In this document: piece after piece, positions 59,933 through 64,000 of the stretch
How positions within the stretch are numbered: the first letter of the stretch is position 1
Layout of the letters: the number at the start of each line of letters is the position of its first letter
From: Acinetobacter brisouii
GTDB lineage: Bacteria; Pseudomonadota; Gammaproteobacteria; Pseudomonadales; Moraxellaceae
DNA length: 64,000 nt
Assembly: GCF_008993995.1 (NCBI RefSeq)
Contig: NZ_BKNN01000008.1
Span: 1 to 64,000 of the forward strand
Direction of reading: 5' to 3'
Notes under the pieces: model-generated
The model's database searches: none
What the model was told of the DNA's origin: nothing
The model's input: the letters and a program-made list of their open reading frames with translations, nothing else
Made by a program: the position numbers and the translations under genes

Positions 59933-60832
59933 ATGGATAATATCAGGTCGCTGGATCTTAATTTGCTTAAAGCACTGGATGCCTTGCTAGATGAACGCAA
60001 TGTCACCCGTGCCGCAGAAAAGCTGGCGCTGACCCAGCCTGCGGTCAGTAGCATGCTCAACCGTTTAAGGGTGAAATTTTCCGACCCGCTGTTTGTACGG
60101 GCATCGCATGGGATGACCCCGACCAACCGTGCTTTGGCGCTGGCAAAACCTGTAAAGCAAATTCTGGCGGATATTAATGCCTTGATGCAGCCAGTGGAAT
60201 TTGACCCGAAACAGTTGCACCTGACCTTGAATATTGCCGCCAATGACAACGATATGCAGGCGATTGGCTTACCTTTTGTACTGGCACTCAAACAGCAAGC
60301 GCCTCATGTCAAAGTGGCCTTTCTCTCCATTCACCGTTTAGACATTCAGGGCATGCTAGAACGGGGTGAACTGGATTTGATTTTCCTTGACCCTGTCAAT
60401 GCACCCGCCGAATCCCATACTCGTGTGCTGTATCAGGAGCGCTATGTTTGCATTATGCGAGAAGGGCATCCTGCAGCGAGTCAGCAGGCACTGACCTTAG
60501 ATCGGTTTTGTGAACTGGAACATGCACTGGCTTCTTATGAAGGCGGGCAGTTTTTTGGCGCAACCGATGAAGCCCTTGCCAAAATCGGACGTCAGCGCAA
60601 CGTGGTGCTGTCTGTCACCAGCTTTTTGTTATTGCCCGATCTTTTGCGTAAAAGTGATTTGATTGCGGTGGTACCTGCACATCTGGTGCAAAATATTCAG
60701 GGGATTGTGGTGCTTGAACCACCTGTGCCTGTACAGGGTTATACCAAGGTGATGGCATGGCATGAACGTAATCATCATGACCCGATCCAGCAGTGGTTAC
60801 GGACTTTAATTTGGGAAACCTGCGGCGAATAA
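59933..60832 (+). CDS. LysR-family transcriptional regulator
   Basis: A 299-residue regulator with an N-terminal winged HTH (LDALLDERNVTRAAEKLAL, about 12-30) and a C-terminal inducer-binding domain. The 93-bp divergent region shared with the OYE gene makes control of that gene likely. Confidence 0.88.
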   Translation: MDNIRSLDLNLLKALDALLDERNVTRAAEKLALTQPAVSSMLNRLRVKFSDPLFVRASHGMTPTNRALALAKPVKQILADINALMQPVEFDPKQLHLTLNIAANDNDMQAIGLPFVLALKQQAPHVKVAFLSIHRLDIQGMLERGELDLIFLDPVNAPAESHTRVLYQERYVCIMREGHPAASQQALTLDRFCELEHALASYEGGQFFGATDEALAKIGRQRNVVLSVTSFLLLPDLLRKSDLIAVVPAHLVQNIQGIVVLEPPVPVQGYTKVMAWHERNHHDPIQQWLRTLIWETCGE

Positions 60833-60934
60833 TTTTTCCCCATTCAAGTTTTCAAACTTTAGCTTAAAAAAGATTCACATTGGAATTTGATTTAGATAGT
60901 ATTAGGTAGATCGGTCTACTTAATTTATTTTGAC

Positions 60935-61513
60935 ATGACACAGAAAACAGCAAAAGAGAAAATCTTGGATGCGGCCGCGGTGCTATTTTATAACCATGGC
61001 ATTGCCAGTACAGGCATTAACAGCATTACCGACAAGGCACAAGTCGCCAAAATGTCGCTCTATAACAACTTTCCTGCCAAATCGGATTTAGTGGCAGCGT
61101 ATATACATGCACGGCATCAGGAATGGCTAGATTTGTATGCCAAACGTTTGGCACAGGCAAATTCGCCGCGTGATGCAATTCTTGCAGTGTTTGCTGCTTA
61201 TCAGGATCATGCCGAATGTGCCTATGAAAGTGGTTTTCGTGGCTGTGGCTTACTCAATGCAGCCGCAGAATTTCCTGCCAATAGCCCTGAGCGTTTAGCC
61301 GTTAAACAGCATAAAGAGCAGATTGAGCAGATCTTGCGGGAACAGTTACAGCAACTGTTGACGGATTCTGCACATGTTGAGTATTTGGCCAGTTTGCTCT
61401 CGTTTCTGCTTGAAGGTGCAATCATGCGTGCAGGTCTGGAAGGGTCTAGTCAGAAAATGCAACTCGCCAAAGACATGGCAGCGCAGTTGCTGGATCGGGA
61501 ACTTGCCACATGA
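60935..61513 (+). CDS. TetR/AcrR-family repressor
   Basis: A 192-residue regulator. The HTH lies in residues about 9-55 (ILDAAAVLFYNHGIASTGI, then AQVAKMSLYNNFPAKSDLV). It overlaps the EamA transporter start by 4 bp (ATGA), so the pair is one operon and the repressor probably controls that exporter. Confidence 0.88.
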   Translation: MTQKTAKEKILDAAAVLFYNHGIASTGINSITDKAQVAKMSLYNNFPAKSDLVAAYIHARHQEWLDLYAKRLAQANSPRDAILAVFAAYQDHAECAYESGFRGCGLLNAAAEFPANSPERLAVKQHKEQIEQILREQLQQLLTDSAHVEYLASLLSFLLEGAIMRAGLEGSSQKMQLAKDMAAQLLDRELAT

Positions 61514-62421
61514 ATCGCACAGCATCATCCACCCAAACGCAAAATCAGACACAGTGGGGAATTTTTGCAGTCCTGATTGCCTCTTTTTTATGGGGGACGA
61601 CAGGCACGGCTGCATCGTTCGCACCGACCTTAAGCCCTTTGGCGATTGGTGCAATTGCTATGGGCGGCGGTGGTTTGCTGCAAGCCTTACTTGCCATCAA
61701 ATACATTCAGCGTAATTTGTCGAAATTGCGTCAGCAGCGCACGATTTTACTGCTCGGTGGTTTGGGCGTTGGAATCTATCCACTGACCTTTTATTCGTCC
61801 ATGCACTATGCAGGCGTAACCATTGGCACAGTGGTGTCGATTGGGACAGCGCCCTTATTTACCGCCTTACTGGAACGAATGGTCGATCGGCGAAAGTTGT
61901 CCAAGCGCTGGCTGATCAGTTCTGTGCTCGGTGTGATAGGGATTGTCTGTCTGTCACTTGGGGAGTCAAAAGCTATGCATGTGGCAGCAGAGGAAACGCA
62001 TAAATTACTTGGAATTGTGCTGGGCTGTATCGCAGGCTTCACCTATTCATTGTACTCATGGTGCGCGCAAAAACTGATGCAACGGGGTATTGAATCCAAA
62101 GCATCTATGGGCATGATTTTTGGTTTGGGAGCGTTGCTATTATTACCGACACTGTATTTTACAGGCGGCAATTTACTGCATGAATCGATCAATATTTATG
62201 TGGCGGCGTATATGACCCTGATACCGATGTTTTTGGGCTATTTGCTGTTCGGTTTTGGCTTGAAAACGGTGCCTGCCAGTCAGGCAGTAACCTTGACTTT
62301 ATTTGAACCTTTTATCGCCGCGATTTTTGCCATGACCTTGGTGGGAGAGCATTTAGCGATGATTGGCTGGGTGGGATTGGCGCTGATTTTTGGCTGCTTG
62401 TTGGTTTTGGCGAAAGGTTAA
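61510..62421 (+). CDS. EamA/DMT-family transporter
   Basis: A 303-residue protein with ten helices in two EamA repeats (about 15-145 and 160-300). Typical marks are FLWGTTGTAA near the start and TLFEPFIAAIFAMTLVGEHL near the end. It probably exports a metabolite or amino acid. It is coupled to the tetR gene by an ATGA overlap. It is the last ordinary chromosomal gene before the unusual region. Confidence 0.9.
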   Translation: MNRTASSTQTQNQTQWGIFAVLIASFLWGTTGTAASFAPTLSPLAIGAIAMGGGGLLQALLAIKYIQRNLSKLRQQRTILLLGGLGVGIYPLTFYSSMHYAGVTIGTVVSIGTAPLFTALLERMVDRRKLSKRWLISSVLGVIGIVCLSLGESKAMHVAAEETHKLLGIVLGCIAGFTYSLYSWCAQKLMQRGIESKASMGMIFGLGALLLLPTLYFTGGNLLHESINIYVAAYMTLIPMFLGYLLFGFGLKTVPASQAVTLTLFEPFIAAIFAMTLVGEHLAMIGWVGLALIFGCLLVLAKG

Positions 62422-62711
62422 ACTCGATGGCGACAATTGAACTCGATATGTAAGTTGTTGAATATAATATATATAGTTATTGATGTGTTTTGCTGTGATA
62501 CAAATAGTGATACAAATTACTTGCTGCTAGGCATTTTTACCCCCTAGAGATAGCCGAAAATTACTCAAAAAATTATTTTTCTTTTTTCTCATGTCGATAA
62601 AACACCAAAAAATTGACATGACAATGATGATATGTCGATAGCGTAAACATACCAAGATCAACTTTATTGGATTCAAAATCCGAAATTCGGTTATGCCTCA
62701 CCAGTAGGGTA
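62422..62711. other. non-coding left part of the unusual region
   Basis: No ORF of note. It holds a 12-bp tandem duplication (62495-62518) and two copies of ATGTCGATA 41 bp apart (62591, 62632). No tRNA or attachment core could be recognised. Confidence 0.4.
62495..62518 (+). repeat. adjacent 12-bp duplication
   Basis: GTGATACAAATA is followed directly by GTGATACAAATT. Eleven of 12 positions match. Its form recalls the 10-bp duplications at 63.68-63.99 kb. Confidence 0.7.
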
Positions 62712-62900
62712 CTAAGCACTGTCCCTCGCGCCCGCGCGCGTTTCTTGATTCTGCATCATTTCAATAACGGCGGGTCGTGTGTTTTCCCATCCTCAAATTG
62801 AGGAAGTGCTATAGCTCCCTAAGTGTGCGCGGTGATGTGCGCATAGAAAAGCATGATTAAGAATTGGTGCGCACCACAAGGTACGCAGCTTGGTACGCAT
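62712..62900 (-). pseudogene. possible Ash/Icd-like phage gene, interrupted by TGA
   Basis: From ATG at 62900 the frame reads MRTKLRTLWCAPILNHAF, meets TGA at 62793-62795 after YSTSSI, and continues as GWENTRPAVIEMMQ then NQETRAGARDSA to TAG at 62712. The C-terminal AVIEMMQNQETRAGAR style recalls the Ash/Icd-like small proteins of P4-type satellites and prophages; I could not search to confirm. If correct, either the TGA is a mutation or the real start is internal. The 12-bp pairs TGCGTAC/TGCGTAC and GCGCAC/GCGCAC fall inside it. Confidence 0.35.
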
Positions 62901-63208
62901 AGAAAACCCTCTTTCATAGGATTGTTTCGCAAAACGCACTTTTGCGCTTTGCTTTGAAAACAATACGGTAGGCAATTAAACGCCGTGAATGATTGAGCAA
63001 TTAAGTTTTTGCCAGTTTTGACGGAAACCTCTGCTATAAGCTGCTCCTTAAATCTGTGGTTCAGGTGCGCCGTGAACGCAATTTTGCGTTTACCTTGAAT
63101 AACAATAGGGTGGCATTTGAAATGCTGACCTTGTTCGCCGTTGTATGGATTGGGTACTACACAAAAAGTGTAGTTTTGAACCTCATAAAACCTAATATTT
63201 AAAGCCAA
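62819..63208 (-). CDS. doubtful 129-residue ORF, unknown
   Basis: Open from a TTG at 63208, with no ATG and no good ribosome site; a TAG stands two codons before it. Part of the translation (VVPNPYNGEQGQHFKCHPIV) looks protein-like, but the frame is crossed by four short inverted repeats and overlaps the Ash-like reading in another frame. It may be a relic or chance. Confidence 0.2.
   Translation of the reverse strand: MALNIRFYEVQNYTFCVVPNPYNGEQGQHFKCHPIVIQGKRKIAFTAHLNHRFKEQLIAEVSVKTGKNLIAQSFTAFNCLPYCFQSKAQKCVLRNNPMKEGFLCVPSCVPCGAHQFLIMLFYAHITAHT
62928..63174. repeat. series of short dyads
   Basis: CGCAAAA-N5-TTTTGCG (62928-62946), AACGCAA-TT-TTGCGTT (63075-63090), GCATTT-G-AAATGC (63113-63125) and ACTACAC-N5-GTGTAGT (63156-63174). 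The first and last share a 7-bp arm and 5-nt loop design; their sequences differ. Confidence 0.7.
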
Positions 63209-63306
63209 TATCTACTTGATTTAGGATGGTGGGGGGTGTTGAAAGTTCAAGGGGTAATATAGATCGGACACCGCACACCATCTCACGTATAAAAAAATTT
63301 CTGTTG

Positions 63307-63442
63307 GAGTTAAAAGTTAACTTTGGAGTTAAATGTAGATAACTGAAATTTAGCTCTATGCCTTATATAGTAAGGGTTTTATGGGGTTTTCTTGTAAATT
63401 GAAAAGTTAAAGTAAAGAGTTAAAAGTTAACTTTGGAGTTAA
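63307..63442 (+). repeat. perfect 26-bp direct repeat with GTTAA words
   Basis: The same 26 bp stand at 63307-63332 and 63417-63442, 110 bp apart. Each copy holds three GTTAA words and the palindrome GTTAAC; more AGTTAA words lie just before the second copy. The form fits iterons or operators of a phage or plasmid repressor or replication protein. Confidence 0.8.
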
Positions 63443-63644
63443 CTAAAAGGTAGGGGGGATAGTAAAAACTTGTAGTCTTACACGCCGTGACCGCTACCCT
63501 AGTCACATTTTTACATGCGCGAAATTAAAAATTGAGTGAGTTGACAAAAACTAAAGTTTCAATGGTGAATTAACCCACTTGATCGACTTTGAAGTGTGGG
63601 CAAGTTTGCTCATATTCCATATTTGAAATAGCAAATTTAGATCA

Positions 63645-63991
63645 GGCATTTACTTGGATGAAACGCCGTACTTTTCAAGTTTTACGTTGATGTACGTTGA
63701 TGGAAAGCTGCTCTTTTCACATTTTACTTAGATGTACTTAGATGGAATGGTGGAAATGGCATGTATTACTTGGACGTACTTGGACAGAATGGTGGACGTT
63801 TCAACTTTCGCCAGTGATGAAAGTTAAGGGGAATATCCCTTTTTCAATCTTTACCTTGTTGTACCTTGTCAGATTGAGGGATTTTTCAAACTTTTCCTTG
63901 ATGTTCCTTGATGAAATCGGGATTTTTTCCAGTGTTTTTGTTGGACGTAGCATGACAAAACAGGTTTTTTTGCTATACGTAGCTATACGAA
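63645..63991 (-). repeat. 42-bp-pitch series of duplicated 10-mers and inverted repeats
   Basis: Adjacent 10-mer pairs start at 63683 (TACGTTGATG twice), 63725 (TACTTAGATG twice), 63767 (TACTTGGACG/TACTTGGACA), 63852 (TACCTTGTTG/TACCTTGTCA), 63894 (TTCCTTGATG twice) and 63972 (GCTATACGTA/GCTATACGAA). Steps are 42, 42, 85, 42 and 78. The slots without a pair carry inverted repeats: GGCATTT/AAACGCC (63645-63667), AACTTTC/GAAAGTT (63803-63825) and TTTTGT/ACAAAA (63936-63960). The strand is a guess: the 63645 stem is fully paired only as minus-strand RNA, with one G-U pair. It continues toward the window end. No family was recognised. Confidence 0.8.
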
Positions 63992-64000
63992 ATGAAAGTT

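Noticed and set aside
62422-62711. tRNA gene or att core next to EamA
   Set aside because: No cloverleaf or CCA end could be found, and no duplicated core could be seen within the window.
63645-63991. Classical CRISPR array
   Set aside because: No constant repeat of 24-37 bp separates unique spacers; here the related part is itself the variable duplicated word, and no cas gene is in the window.
63645-63991. Tandem interspaced guide (TIGR-type) array
   Set aside because: Unit length is similar, but in that system the two spacers of a unit are different and separated by a constant loop repeat. Here the two words are identical and adjacent, and no Nop-domain protein is seen.
63600-64000. Coding region with 14-codon repeats
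   Set aside because: 42 bp would keep frame, but all minus-strand frames meet stops in almost every unit, and the plus frames are also broken.

Overview
The window is a chromosomal segment of an Acinetobacter species. The genus call rests on the BfmR protein, which matches Acinetobacter BfmR almost residue for residue as I remember it, on the mlaFEDCB order, and on an AT-rich base composition with Acinetobacter-type housekeeping genes. I cannot name the species. No rRNA, tRNA, insertion sequence or classical CRISPR array was seen.

Layout. 0.4-3.3 kb: two small membrane ORFs and a DEAD-box RNA helicase with a long structured 5' leader and an Arg-rich repetitive tail. 3.6-6.8 kb: mlaFEDCB phospholipid transport operon. 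6.9-21.7 kb: corA-like channel, LOG-family phosphoribohydrolase, comF-recG, an epimerase, plsB, tesB, a DAACS symporter, a NUDIX hydrolase, add, a class III aminotransferase, a LysR regulator and an AraC-type remnant. 21.8-26.4 kb: nrdB, a 43-residue membrane ORF that is easy to overlook, a nested-hairpin repeat and nrdA, with candidate NrdR boxes at the nrdA promoter. 26.9-36.3 kb: bfmRS, rep, dut, a phosphohexomutase, argB, a glutamine amidotransferase and a bacteriohemerythrin. 36.5-42.2 kb: a polytopic membrane protein, rnfH, bamE, fur, pilT-pilU, a YggS-type PLP protein and an MFS fragment cut by a deletion. 42.2-56.9 kb: sbcCD, a candidate non-coding RNA, a TIGR01777 epimerase, thiO, hemB, a thioesterase, emrAB, glpK and a hexose-6-phosphate mutarotase. 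57.2-58.7 kb: a decayed GABA locus (gabT, DUF1338 and gabP remnants). 58.8-62.4 kb: an OYE-type oxidoreductase with a divergent LysR gene, and a TetR-EamA pair.

Functional groups. Envelope: Mla, PlsB, BamE, BfmRS and EmrAB. DNA metabolism and repair: NrdAB, Dut, RecG, Rep and SbcCD. Motility and DNA uptake: PilT, PilU and ComF. Many transcription units end in clear intrinsic terminators, listed below.

The last 1.6 kb (62.4-64.0 kb) is unlike the rest. It has almost no convincing coding content, a possible Ash/Icd-like phage gene remnant on the minus strand, a perfect 26-bp direct repeat, several short dyads, and at 63.64-63.99 kb a series of elements on a pitch of about 42 bp. Six of these are adjacent duplications of a 10-mer. 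The 10-mer differs from unit to unit while its two copies stay nearly identical. The remaining slots hold inverted repeats. I know of no described feature with this form. It continues to the window edge and looks like the edge of a mobile element, satellite or phage region whose genes lie outside the window.
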